From NCBI GenBank assembly GCA_029851415.1, contig CM056744.1, positions 121,986,838-122,050,837 on the forward strand: a stretch of DNA of 64,000 nucleotides. Reading direction: 5' to 3'. The translations under genes were made by a program, and so were the position numbers. The notes below the pieces were generated by a model. It worked only from the letters and a program-made list of their open reading frames with translations, made no database searches and was not told the DNA's origin. Shown here in pieces: positions 48,016-59,989 of this stretch (position 1 is the first letter of the stretch; the number at the start of each line of letters is the position of its first letter). Source of the stretch: Eretmocerus hayati. Lineage: Eukaryota > Arthropoda > Insecta > Hymenoptera > Aphelinidae.

Positions 48016-49976
48016 TACTAAAAAGTGTCTAGTTTTTTTACAAACATTTTTTTAAATCAATTCTCATGACCTCAATATCTCTTTTCTATCAATTCTGACT
48101 ATCAAATTATGTACTTTGGCCTTCGAAAAAAGTATCTTCATGCTTCGTGAGTGAACATTGAGTAACCACAATTTCAGGTTTTCAATAGAACCATCGTTCT
48201 CCGCGCAGGATTGATGAACAGGCATTAAGACATGGAATCGCAATCGGATTTCTTGTGTCACATACCCAAAGATATGCTGCGGGAATTTGGAGGTCATTGG
48301 ACTTGGTTTTGCATCGTTATTCAACTTTTAGTGGACCGACTATCTCAAAGATTGACTCAGTACCGGAAAAATGGCCTGACTACATTTTTTCAAATGGACG
48401 TATTCCTTCCAAAATCGACAGCAACCTTCCAGTTCTTATGCGGTTATTTCAAGGATGCCATAATCTTTGAAATAGGCCAGGTTCGCGCATCCAATCACGC
48501 CACTCGCGTGATACGATCAGTTTTTATCATTTTTTCTCTAAAAGGCCATGTTGCACTCAGGCCCTTGTTTCACCCACCCCCTCAATAGGACAGCCGATCA
48601 ACCGGTTCATTAAGTTAAACACTGTATTCATAACGTAACGGGCAATGGACGAGCATTGCAAGAGCTTTGAGAGATTTCCATGAAGCTAATATATTTTGAA
48701 GTAAAAGACGAGATTTACATCAATCCTATACAATACAGTCGAAACTTATAAGGTGCCATTCGTTCCTATTGGAAGTCGTATATGGTCCTATATACCTAGT
48801 GGATTAAATAGACTCACAAACATTCATTCCATAGATGAAGACTGGTAGACTAAAATTCTCATTGATATGATTAAAAAATGATTTAATCTTATTGAAAACT
48901 TTGAGGAAAAAATCCTGATTAGTTACTATAGGGAAAACTTCTATAGACCTATTCACTCCCATTGAAAATAGATTGGATTTAATAACATTCATTCCATTAT
49001 TCTATCTCAAGCATTACAAGTGTTTAGTGCATTTATATACACGAAAAAAATGTTTATAGACAGAATGCACGACTCTAATTATGATCATTACTCACAACTT
49101 TACATTGAATGTCATAAATTCGTGATTTAAGGACAGTGATGCGATATATTTCATGCTGTAGAAAGGGTCTTTGAAAAATATGTTTCCTTTCAAAATGAGG
49201 CGAGATCGTCTCAATTCTGTACGCTAATTTCCCCTTTCGTCTCCAGTCAGAAAGGATGGTTTGCACATGATTTTTATCCGCGAGCAATATTGAGTTATTT
49301 AATGAAGAGTTTTCAATGAAGGTGATTTTTATCCTTCGTGACAGAATAATGTTAGCCCAAGTACTGATTTAGTTTGGTTTTTAGTTTAGTTTAAGAATTA
49401 AAACCAGATCACCATGGCAAACTATCTTTAAGGTATTTCTTGGTGAGAAATGGTTGTCTTGTCAAAACGACTGCATCCCGATGCAGCCTCAATAAAAAAG
49501 CATCGTCGACTGTTACATCGCAGACTAATCAATGGTAATAACGTCTCTATTGACAGTCAAGTGTTTTTTCAAATACACAACTTAAATGCCATGAATCTGC
49601 ATCGACACAATTTCGAGCACCTCCGGTCAAAGTTGACGGGACAATATGAGAAATTGATGCGAGTAAAAAGAGTTACATGCATGCATCCTCATAGGTAGCA
49701 CGAATATTAGATAACCATTTTTGGCAACATCCGTGAGAATACTCGGTATTTACTAGCAATACTGATCGGAGACGGCACGCTCAAGTAAGAAAATAGACAC
49801 GAATCGGAGATTGCTCGGATCGTTGCGAGACCATTCCTTGAAAAATGACAGTCAAGCGAGGATATGTGCGTGCAAGGACGAAAATCTCTCACACAGCGAG
49901 GCTTGCCTGCTTGACCAGAGTGACGTGAATAAAATGAGATCTGCACATTTTTCGAAATATTTTGCCAGGATGGCCA
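48016..49976. other. Intergenic, downstream of canonical LDH
   Basis: AT-rich with short frames of no recognised family. The 3' UTR of the minus-strand LDH should begin at 49976; I saw no clear AATAAA on that strand. Confidence 0.35.
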
Positions 49977-52900
49977 TCAAAATTTGAGTCCCTTTTGCAC
50001 TTGGTCCATGGTGACGGCAGATTTGTGCAGGAGCTCGCGCTCTTTCTGCGTCAGTTTCTGTTGCACGATGTAGGCGATACCACCCTCGCCCAGGGTGCAC
50101 GGCAAAGACAGGAACACCTCCTGCTCGATTCCATGCTGGCCCTGCAAGACATGCACGGTCCGTGAATCAATGTCTGGCAGATCGCCATTCTATATCTTTT
50201 TAATCGTGGTTAGCCTAACTCACCGTGACCATGGTGGAGACGGCGTGGACCTGGTTGGAGTTGCGCAGTATCGTGGACGCGAGGTTGGACACGCTCAGCC
50301 CGATCGCCCAGGACGTGTAGCCCTTGAGTTTGATGACTTCGTAGGCGCTGTGCACAACCTGCTTGTGTAGCTCGTTCCAGCGCTCCGAATCCTCGTCCGT
50401 GCCGAGGCTCTCGTTCACGTCGCGCAGACGCACCCCGGCCACGTTCACCCCTGACCACACCGGAACTGTAAATATTATCATAATCATCATCACTGATACA
50501 TTCGAAAAACTTCTGATATGATTCAATTACAGTGAGGACCACGGATAACTTTTGATGAGTGTCAATAACCCGAATAGACGAATCATATCATGACGTGCAA
50601 ATTTTACATTTAGTACAAAATCAAAGTCAGATATTAAGGTATCAGTTACAGCGGCGCGCATCGAGGATTGCGAGGATCATCGATGAATATGCTTGGGCGA
50701 ATTTCGGAGCAGCTAGCTACGTCGCACAGTGGGGTGAGACAGATAATTTTGGGCGCAAATCGTAACATCGTGAATTCTTGGTCAGTTCACTTGATTCAAA
50801 AAGGCTTTTCTTTGTTTTTTCACTGTGGCACTGCCATTTTTCGAACCTAAACCATCCTAGGGGGTTGGTAACGCTCTGCATTTTTGAAGAAGAACGGCTA
50901 CATGTTACTCATTCTGTGTGATGGGCTCCTTTTGAGATCATGATACCGTCAAAGCTGACACCGATATGATGCTTGGAGTATGTATATTATCTCACAAAAC
51001 TATGCTGATTCATTTATTCGATTGCGATGGGTAGCACGGGACCAGGATAGGTCAGACTTGGAACGATGCATCAATAGGCTCCTCTAAGGAAATTCACCAC
51101 TCGGGGTGCGCAAAACAACTTGCACGATCAGGAAAACATTTGGTCCATCAATTCACATGATCCACTTGTCGAATGTTATGAGAGAGAGTCATAAAAATTA
51201 CCGCTAAAATTTTTTAGAACATTTTTCAACCGAAGTACCATTTGATAGCAGTACAGTAACCCTCAAAATCATGAATTGTTGGTATCTACCCGGGCTTTCC
51301 GAAGCTCAAAAGCACTCAGAACATCATTCCACATGATCCAGTAATCGAATATCATGAGAGGGAAGTACGAAAATGGCCACCGAAAATTTTCAGAATATAA
51401 CGAGTAACTCGTCGCCGCTTTTTTACAGCCCAACAATCAGAGTTTTCTCCACGTCCAATGATGGTTTTGATGAAAAATGCGATAGAACCATCTTGTGAGG
51501 CGTGAGAAACGAAGATAATCCCCACTGAATCAAGTGGATTAGCTGGAATTTTGCGTGAATCCAGTTTGTGCCCATAACTACCTGTTTGACCTCGCGTTGC
51601 AACCTCAGAACTTCATCACCATGAAAGCATCCAAGTAGAATACCACCAATACTGTTGGACTCATTTAATCATTTTCAGAAATGCTACGACTGTCTCGAAA
51701 GCACACAAAATTCGCCGTGTCTTGCTCTAAAATATGAACTCACCCCATTCGAAAGCAAAGAGAAATCGTGTAGGTTGACTCACCGCTGGTGTCGCCGTGC
51801 TCGCCGATGATCCAGCCGTGGCACGAGGTGGGCGCAACGTTGAGCCTCTGCGAAAGCAGGAACCTGAACCTGGCCGAGTCGAGGTTGGTGCCGCTGCCGA
51901 TTACGCGGTTCTTGGGCAGGCCGGACAGCTTCCACGCGACGTACGTAAGAATATCAACGGGATTGGAGACTATCAGCAGTATCGTGTTGGGGCTGTACTT
52001 GACCAGCTGGGGGATGATACCTTTGAAGATGTCGGTGTTGCGCTGAACCAGATCGAGCCTGGTCTCGCCCTCGCGCTGCCTCGCCCCGGCCGTGACGATG
52101 CAGATACTCGAGTTGGCCGACGCGGCGTAGTCCGTGCTCGCGTTTATCCGAGCGTTCTTCAGGAAAGCGCTGCCGTGCTGCAGATCCATCATCTCACCCT
52201 TGAGCTTTTCCGCCATCACGTCTATCAGCACCACGTCGCTCGACACGTGCTGCAAGACCGGCACATTTATTCATTTTCTATCTTCTCAACATCGGCGTGC
52301 GAATATATAAATCGACGAATGGCCACTTTGCCAACGAAGATTTGGTACTCGATCCCCTTTTATTATTGACTCACGATATCTGTTTGTGTTCACAGAATTA
52401 TTCATACTCTTGATGACTCAATCCAGTTAAGATCAGGCAGCCAAAAAGGTCGATTAAACGGATCTTCCCCGCTCCGAAATATATGATTCTAGGATCAAAA
52501 TAATGAGATGTGTACGTCTTTTTTTGTTTTGCTCTGAACCTCTCCATAAAAGAGATATGCGATTTTTCACTTCGTGAGCTCGTCGTGAGCCAAACTTCGA
52601 CTTCTGACCTCTTTGGGACAGTAAAATTCGATGAACCAGCGGGGTCTTCGAATTTTCTCGGAGACTTTTTTGCATGTGGACATATTGCACAAAATGAACG
52701 GGACAAAATTGTTATTGTCAATATTGTCCGACAATTCCTTGGAAATGAATATTTTGCGAAAAACACTGGAAATTCGAATTCTCAAAAAGATCATCTTTAG
52801 TCTTACTGAAAATTTTTTTGGTAGTATTTGATTGCACCACAATCGAGGGAGAGTTACTTTGTTTTACTTTTGCGACTGGCAGAGGCACTCTCAATCAATC

Positions 52901-54948
52901 ATTTTTGGTGGTGAATTGTCGAAAAATCCTTCTTCTTACACGTACAAGGTTTGCGAACTAGGGTGGGCCAAACAATAAAGATTTTCGAATTTCGACATGT
53001 ATCGGGCGGCAAAACTTGAGTATTAACATGTGCGCACGAAAAAAATGTTTGGTACATGCTGAGAGATGACATTTTCAGACCCGGCAAGAGACTTGAAGTT
53101 TGGGATAAGGTGCATGTAAGTTTCAAACTTCAAATCTCTTGTTGGATCTGAAAATGGCATCTCTCAGCATGTACCAAAAATTTTTTTCGTGTACGCATGT
53201 GAAACACAAGTTTTGCCGCCCCAAACGTGTTGAAATTAGGACATTTTTATTTTTCGGATCACCCTAGTGTGCAAGCCTTGTAAGAGTGAGCAAAAGGATT
53301 TTTCGACAACTCAACACCCAAAATGCTTGATAATGCCTCTGATTGTTGCAAAGAGTATGTATGTCTCATTGTTCGTTGTGTAATCAAGTGCTACCGAAAA
53401 ATTTTTGAGCGAGATTGAAGATGGCGTTTTCGAGATATCGAATCTGTATTGTTTTTCGCAAAATATTCATTTCCAAGAAATTGTCGGCCTATACTGTCCG
53501 AATAACAATTTGGTCCTGTTCATTTTATGCAATATGATCATTTGCAAGAAATTTCTTGAGGGAATTTGTAGACCCTGCTGATTCATAGAATTTCACAGGC
53601 CCAAAAGGATCAGAAATCGAACTTTGGCTCATGAACCGAAAAATCGCACGTCTCTCGAATGGAGAGTACCAGGACAGAATAAAAAAATTCTCATCTCATT
53701 ATTTCGACCCCGGAGTCATATATTTTGGAGCGGGGAAGATCCGTTTCTTCGACCTTTTTCGCTGCCCTATCTTAACTGGATTGAGTCTCATACAATTTTT
53801 AACAATTTTTATCCCATTCAGGTGTTGCTTTTGCGCGTGATGATGTGACTTGGAATTTACTGAGCTATTGGATGTATGAGAGGAACATCTAACTCCATGG
53901 AAAGTTGAATCCGGTCCCAAATATATGTGAATTTTGTCAAAATTCTTTCAATTTGTACAAGGACCCGCAAAGCATTTTTGAAAAACAAAAAATTAGCCAT
54001 GTACTCCTTCATATAAGACTGAAAGTCTTGTATGATCAGGATATTTACGCCCACAAATCATGGCGATCTCATTGATGTTATGCCGACTTGCATGTATGTA
54101 CATTTTTCGACGCTATTGGGAGCTAACATTCAATAAGCGTTCTTATCTTTCCTCCGTGTCTTATGGGAGAGATTTAGGATTCGGCCATATTGCTTTTCTC
54201 TGAAATCTAAAATAACACGGATGTTAGTTCCCAATGGTAGCAACGAGTTATCGTTATTGACATGTTCACTGCAACGGCGAAATCGCGATCCCGGACGAGT
54301 TTGCGAGAGAGTACAAATGCGCATTACAGCACTCTTGGAAGTCAAACTTTGCGGAGAATCATAACTTTGGCATCTCATACACTACTCATTCGAATTTTCG
54401 TGGGTTCTAATGCGCCGAATTTTTTTAGCTCAATAGAATGATGTAAAGACAAAGACCGATGAAACAATTCCATACAAAAAGGCTTATTGAATTAAATTTT
54501 CACAATCACAAAGCATTAGAACAGCACTCAAGGAAGAGTTCATACGTTATGAAATTGTAATAACCTATATATTTATCGAAATTTCATTGTGCCTTGACTC
54601 TGAAAAGAGATGGATTAATTTTCAATGCTCCCACCTTCTTGATACATCAAGTAGTGAGTCGAGTCAAATGCCAATAAAAAATGCCTTATTTTTGCTGAAA
54701 GATCAGAATGCTCAAAAATTGCTTGGAAAATCACAAGAACTATAGCGACTATTTCGGAGATTTGGTTATTTTCCTACGATATCATAAACAGTGCACCCTC
54801 AAAATGTTTGAATTTCGCTTACATTTGTCAAGATGCTGAAAGCACACGCCATTCCAACTTGTCCGACTCCAACAACCGTAATTTTATTACGGCCTGTGGC
54901 TTGCGGCTCCGTGACTGTGCTTAGTAATTGCTCTTTCACAGAAGCCAT
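49977..54948 (-). CDS. Ldh: L-lactate dehydrogenase, canonical cytosolic form, 332 aa
   Basis: This interconverts pyruvate and L-lactate with NAD(H) in the cytosol. Four coding exons: 54823-54948, 51784-52249, 50224-50465 and 49977-50141. Phases agree and the joined frame is 333 codons with stop, the usual animal LDH length. Exon 1 has the start [10 protein letters not shown] and the NAD-binding GVGQVG. Exon 2 carries [10 protein letters not shown], the specificity loop [13 protein letters not shown] (Gln for pyruvate, Arg), [17 protein letters not shown] and the catalytic GEHGD. Exon 3 has [12 protein letters not shown] and the substrate-pocket GYTSWAIGL. Exon 4 ends QVQKGLKF. All key residues of a classical LDH are present. 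Intron 1 (52250-54822) holds a long foldback element. The paralogue at 42479-45743 lies downstream in the same orientation, so the pair probably arose by tandem duplication. Confidence 0.95.
52415..53787. mobile_element. Long foldback transposon in LDH intron 1, 1.37 kb
   Basis: The left end GACTCAATCCAGTTAAGAT and the complement of the right end GACTCAATCCAGTTAAGAT agree exactly, and the arms stay complementary, imperfectly, to a small loop at about 53103-53124. Examples of paired blocks are GGATCTTCCCCGCTCC with GGAGCGGGGAAGATCC, and GGTACATGCTGAGAGATG with CATCTCTCAGCATGTACC. Arms are about 690 bp. There is no transposase frame; the paired small frames on both strands follow from the palindrome. 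The ends differ from those of the foldback at 12557-13986, so it is another family. Confidence 0.78.
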
Positions 54949-54950
54949 GG

Positions 54951-54975
54951 CTATTTATCTGGAACAGATAAATAG
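54951..54975. promoter_or_regulatory. Perfect 11-bp palindrome just 5' of the LDH start codon
   Basis: The arms CTATTTATCTG and CAGATAAATAG are separated by GAA and lie 2 bp upstream of the ATG on the minus strand. Each arm holds a GATA-factor consensus (AGATAA), in opposite orientation. If transcribed, it would form a hairpin abutting the start codon. Function is inferred from sequence only. Confidence 0.45.
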
Positions 54976-56006
54976 TTCATGTCATGAGTCTCAATTCCCA
55001 TCATTGTTACATACGGGGGCGTTTGGGATTTCTCCCCAAATTCACGATCCGTTTTTTGGTTCCTCCGGGATGATGAAGAATACTCTAAACATTTTGTTGT
55101 CTCCTAAAAATAAGAGTCCTACTCGATAGTTATAATGAATAATATTTAAGTAAGAGAGTCTTCCAGATTCGGGTGATGTATGCAATTGAGACTGTGGGAA
55201 AAGTCTGATTTCAGCATCGAAGGAAGATATGCAAAGTCATAGACTCTAACACTCTAGCCTTTCCGAGCTCATGCATTGTTTATATGAGCCCATGTTGTAG
55301 CTCAGAAACGCTTGAGCGTTAGGATTTACAAATTTGGATTTCTCCATTTGGAGTAAAAGCAGGCTATTCCCAAAGTTTCAGACAAATCCATGACCCGAAT
55401 CTGAAACACTCTACTGGCAAGACACTTTTCACAGTTGAGACCGTACAGAAGACTCTTCACGCTATTCTTTGATTTTTCTCTATTGAAGGGACGTAATTTC
55501 TTGTCTATGAAATTCAAACGTCAGCGGGTGAACTCCAGATGTTAGCAGAATAGGGGTTTACTTGTATTGTCCGTCAACTTCTCTTACGAAGTTTATATCA
55601 CAATCTACAGATTCGTAGTACGAAGAGTGAATGGCATGAATGCCATTGATGACGAAATACATGTAGGTATCAGTAAGAACTTGAGGGTATCACAGAGTCT
55701 CGAAACCTGGACCATAAGAAGTATGAAGTGTTTTCGACAGGTTTCAGCCCAATAAAGTCCCAAATCATTCACACTCCTCGCTCACCACAACGCAGTCGGA
55801 ACAGCATCGTATTTATGCCGTTCGTTATACATTCTGTCTCACATAGTCAACATTATAACGGTCTTTAATAATTTATGGCTCTTCACTCGAATTGCGAAGA
55901 AAAATCTGGAAGATTTTGAAAAATCTCTGCCGGAAAATACTCATTGACTTTAAGAGAACAAGAAATTTACGGAAAACATAACTCAATCATACCGTTCTTT
56001 ACATCA
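54976..56006. other. Upstream region of LDH with a decayed MITE
   Basis: About 55160-55410 resembles the MITE at 6017-6345 in part: GCTCAGAAACGCTTGAGCGTTAG here against GTCGGAAACGCTCGAGCGTT there, followed by related AGTTTCAG and CCAGATC-like blocks. Otherwise this is AT-rich sequence, presumably containing LDH promoter DNA. Confidence 0.45.
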
Positions 56007-56263
56007 ACCCGCGTAAAAATCTAGAAAATTGGCAATATATCAGCGACATATCGCAAACTTCGATTGGCGATATATTGCAATGGTATTGCAAATTGCAATT
56101 AGCAATATTTCCGCAATATATGTCCAAACATCACTATCCAATATATTGCCGATATATTGCTAATATTCCGTCAAAAAATTTTTTTCTCGCTCTTAGCAAT
56201 ATATTGGCAATATATTGCTAAGATTTGATTTTTTTCTGTAAATATTCAATGAATATTGGTGTT
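56007..56263. repeat. Left terminal inverted repeat with subterminal palindromes
   Basis: It starts ACCCGCGTAAAAATCTAGAA and contains many copies of variants of GCAATATATTG, a self-complementary motif (for example CCAATATATTGCCGATATAT and GCAATATATTGGCAATATAT). It matches the complement of 63519-63775 with only a few differences. Confidence 0.9.
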
Positions 56264-56339
56264 ATGTGCTTCTGATGGAACATTTAAACTGTGAATAGGA
56301 GCACCAATTGAAAGATTCTACAAAATGTGGTAATGATCA

Positions 56340-56345
56340 TTTATT
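56340..56345 (-). terminator. Polyadenylation signal AATAAA of the transposase gene
   Basis: AATAAA on the minus strand lies about 80 bp past the transposase stop codon, inside the element just internal to the left inverted repeat. Confidence 0.6.
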
Positions 56346-56425
56346 TAAAAGATTCCCAAAACAAACTATACATTTACATGTCGATTCAACAACGTGATCA
56401 CATTGAATTATACTATGCACACTAC

Positions 56426-59400
56426 TCACTCCATTTCTACATTATTGACTGGCTCAATAATATAACATTGATCATCATCGTATTGCACGTGGAAAAGAAC
56501 ATCTTTCAAATATTTCACTTCAATTAGTTCAACTGTAGCGCACTTCTCAATACATTTATGGATGAAATCTAAGTTGCCCCCTGGTATGTTCACTAAGTAT
56601 GGTTGAACTGTGATAATTTGTTGAACTCTAGCAAAGTTCATGCCTCTACATTCACAGATTTTCTTACAATTACAATCTGTTGATCTTATGTAATCTTTAA
56701 CTATTCCAAATCTTATATGCGGTCCATGATAGTACGAGACATAGTGATCTTCATGCTTATATTCTTCTTTGTGAGCAGATTCTGATGAAAATTTCAAGCC
56801 TTTCATCCATACTTTCTTCAGAAGGAAGATACTATGCCCGTGAAGATCGTGTTGAGTTGACAAATCCGCTACTTGGCTGTCCGATACCTTTGACGCTGCT
56901 CCTACTGCGTAAATATCGCTTTGAATTTTCGTGAGTTTCATTTTCTTCTCACCGTACAAGTGTTTTTCATAAAACTTATGAGCGTCACTGCCATCTTGGA
57001 GCCAATCATACTTCAAAGTATGAACTTTGATATACATATCCAAGTTGCTTATGATCTGCAATTCGGGATTCTTACTACTGTTCACAAAATCTTTCAATCG
57101 ACCATTCAGAGCTTCTAATGGAAAACAAGATAGAGTCCATAATGGTCCGTGACGTCTGACCATTTCAGGTAAGTGCAAACCACTATGTAAATTGCATGAC
57201 TCGTGACGCTTGCCATATAAGTGAGGGAATCTTTTTACAAATTCTTGCATCAATATTTCAGAAAGTTTGATATTGTCATCGCTCACTATCTCTTTACTCA
57301 ACAGATACACAGCCAACACGTACAATTTGTAGTGTTCAAGGTAAATATCTGGTAGTATACCATCCAAGCACGGTATGGACAAATAAAAGAACCAGATTTT
57401 TCTAACTGATGCTTTCCAATAGGCATGGTGCGTTGCTATGGGTTCTGGCCTCCGAGAGACAAATGAAGGTAATTTAATTGAGCTCAATCGCTCATCGACT
57501 AGTTCAACAAAATTTGAGATACTAAAGTCCTCGGATGCGTATTTGGAGTCGAACCATAACTCGTTGAGCTTCTTGGAATTCCCTTCGAATACGTTGTGCA
57601 TCTCATCCAAACCAGTGCCTCTTAAATGTTTGTAACAAATTTTCGAGATTTCCGAAGGTCCTTTCACTCCGCAAACTGGCTTGCCACTCGCTAGAGCTTG
57701 CTTCGCGTGGATTTCAGTCTCTTCTTCTGTGCGCAGTATCAAATTTTCTTGATAAGGATAAAGTTGGACGTTGTTCACTTTGATACCTTCTATGAGGCAG
57801 ATTTGACATCCAAAACGCCCATTATACTGATTCATGATCAACATGAGTGCTTTCGCTGGTAAATCAGCTGTACCACTCGTCACAATTCCTCTTACCAAGA
57901 TAGTTCTGCCCAGATCTTCAACATAAAATTCAATACCAGTGTATAACTGCTTGAGAGACTTTCTCAAAGGCGCAAGAAACAAATTAGGCTCGGGTTTCTT
58001 ATCTCCGAACCAGAGTAAAGCTAGTATGAGATTCTCTAGTTTATACCGCTCCTTATAAAGTAGCTCCAAGATTATCAAAAAGAATCCCCATACGCCGTAT
58101 TTAGAAGAATGAAAAATCTTCACACCATCAGCGTACCATTTAAAAGAGAGGTTGTGCGGGTTTGATAGTATTTTACCCGGACCAGAGAGTTCTTGTTGAA
58201 CTGAACCATCATAAATATCTCTGTATCCGCTCCTGCCATCGTTGAGGACATTTTGTTTGTGCATCAACTTCTGGAAAAATCCTGGACGCCGATACATCGC
58301 TTGTAACTGCTGATTCATCGGCACTTCAATAAAGTAGCCTGTCTTCACAGCACAATCACATGACGCAGTGTCTGGAGCAATTTCTTCGGGCTCAACTGAT
58401 TCATCATTATTCAAACCATCATCTGTGTTGTCAGCAGAAGCTAAACAGTCTAAGCAGTAAGCATGTTTCTTCAATTCGAGACCTTGTATACGGTCCAGAT
58501 TTTTCTTGAATTGATAATAACTGGAGGGACATCTGTTTGGTTTCGGAAGAAACGCCGAAAACAACTCAAGTGTACGGCAAGTATGCGTATTGGGTTGATT
58601 CAGAGTAGATTTGACAAGGGCAATAGAAAGAATGAATTCGCGGACTGTCGTATTTGCTCCCTCGTAGAATTTCTCATCGAGATGATCTAATGAAGCAATA
58701 TCATTTTCATCGCCGGAATCGCAACATGTTCCAGCACATCTGACACAGCCTTCCTCTCCGCAAATCCCGACATCTGCATATCTTGAATTAACTAAAAATC
58801 ACGAAAGTTTGCCCTAAGAACCCATATGTAACCAACAAAATCATTTTTCTATCATGCGGCAGGATTGCCAATGTAAAGCGGTTGTAAATACCATTCAGAT
58901 CAGCCTGTTGATGCACTGGTCCATCGCCACACGCCTGTGCATCGACCTCCCATTCACAATTATCTCGGGCATCGTGCTGGAAATCAATTTTCTTGTATGT
59001 GGACCAGTTCAACACGAATAAACGAGATTAGGAGCTTAATCTCGGTAACATATACTTCAAAACTTTACATTGAAGCTTGACAATTAGATCATGTAAATCA
59101 CACACACATATATGGGCCAGATCAGTTCATTTCATCTAATCCGTGCGCACGACCCCCGCAAATCTTTACGGCAAATATTTTCTTTGTTCCCGGTCGATTT
59201 GGCAATTTTTCCAATAAACGCAAGGCCTTTTTTGAAACTTCAAAAATTCTAACGGGCGTAAAGAATTTTTTTGGGGCTGAAGCTCTGGGGTAAGAGTGGC
59301 GTGAAGATTCGCATTTGGCCGTGAGCACGAATTCGATAGAATGTACTGATCTTCATGTATATACATATATATTGATATAACAATGTTTTGAATCAAATCC

Positions 59401-59806
59401 TCTGAGTGAAAATCGTAGGTCAACATGCAAATGAGATAAGTTATAGGAGTTTGTCGAATACCACGAGTATTCAATATTTTCTTGTGATCCGTGATCCCGT
59501 CATTGAAAAACCGTGGATGAGTTTAGTATAATTATTCGATTTTGGATCCCGGATTTGAGATCCACGAGAAAAAGAAATATTGTCTGGCAAAACGGAGGAA
59601 ATGTAACTCACAAATATTTCTACTTCATCCCTCTCATTTTGGTCAGAGATTTCTCGGGCACAGTCTCGTTGATTATTAGAATCATTTTCATCGAAATTCA
59701 ATGTTCCTTCACTAATTCCACTGATTAGATCTTGCGTGAATAATCGTTTAGAATGCTTTTTCATCCAGTCACCACAATCTTCGAAATGTAGAGGTCGCTT
59801 AGACAT
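56426..59806 (-). CDS. Tnp2-like transposase, 881 aa, three coding exons
   Basis: This is the probable catalytic protein for transposition. Exons: 59612-59806 (ATG, MSKRPLHFEDCGDWMKKHSK), 58892-58976 (acceptor uncertain; an alternative in-phase AG lies 15 bp upstream) and 56426-58791. The last exon begins with a Cys-rich segment (GICGEEGCVRCAGTCC), then FYEGANTTVREFIL, CRTLELFSAFLPKPNRCPSS and a CLDCLAS zinc-like pair. The Tnp2-like core follows: KWYADGVKIFHSSKYGVW, RGIVTSGTADLPAKALML, FGCQICLIEG, GTGLDEMHNVFEGN and later HSGLHLPEMVRRHGPLW. Candidate catalytic acids are the Asp in YADGV, the Asp in TADLPAK and an acid in LDEMH; this assignment is inference. The C-terminal part resembles uncharacterised insect proteins of this type. 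The divergent BEN gene starts 183 bp away. No stop or frameshift is seen. Confidence 0.82.
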
Positions 59807-59989
59807 TTTGTATGCTCTTTCATCACACGGACAGCTCAAACTAACCCAAAATAAGCTTCCAAATAAACAAGCTTCATAAACAAGCTTCCAAACCTCAAAA
59901 CCGTGTTGACCGAGATTTTTGATAATCTTCGCCGGGTGAGTTAAATTCGATTACTCTCAATTGGTGTAAGGAGGTGGCCGAACCGAGAA
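59807..59989. promoter_or_regulatory. Shared divergent promoter region of the transposon genes
   Basis: The two start codons are separated by 183 bp, so both 5' UTRs and a bidirectional promoter should lie here. Three AAGCTTC motifs (about 59849, 59869 and 59884, in ACAAGCTTC-type context) are spaced 15-20 bp apart and are candidate binding sites. Confidence 0.5.

Noticed and set aside
51797..52369. 190-codon plus-strand frame at the canonical LDH
   Set aside because: Shadow of LDH exon 2 on the opposite strand.
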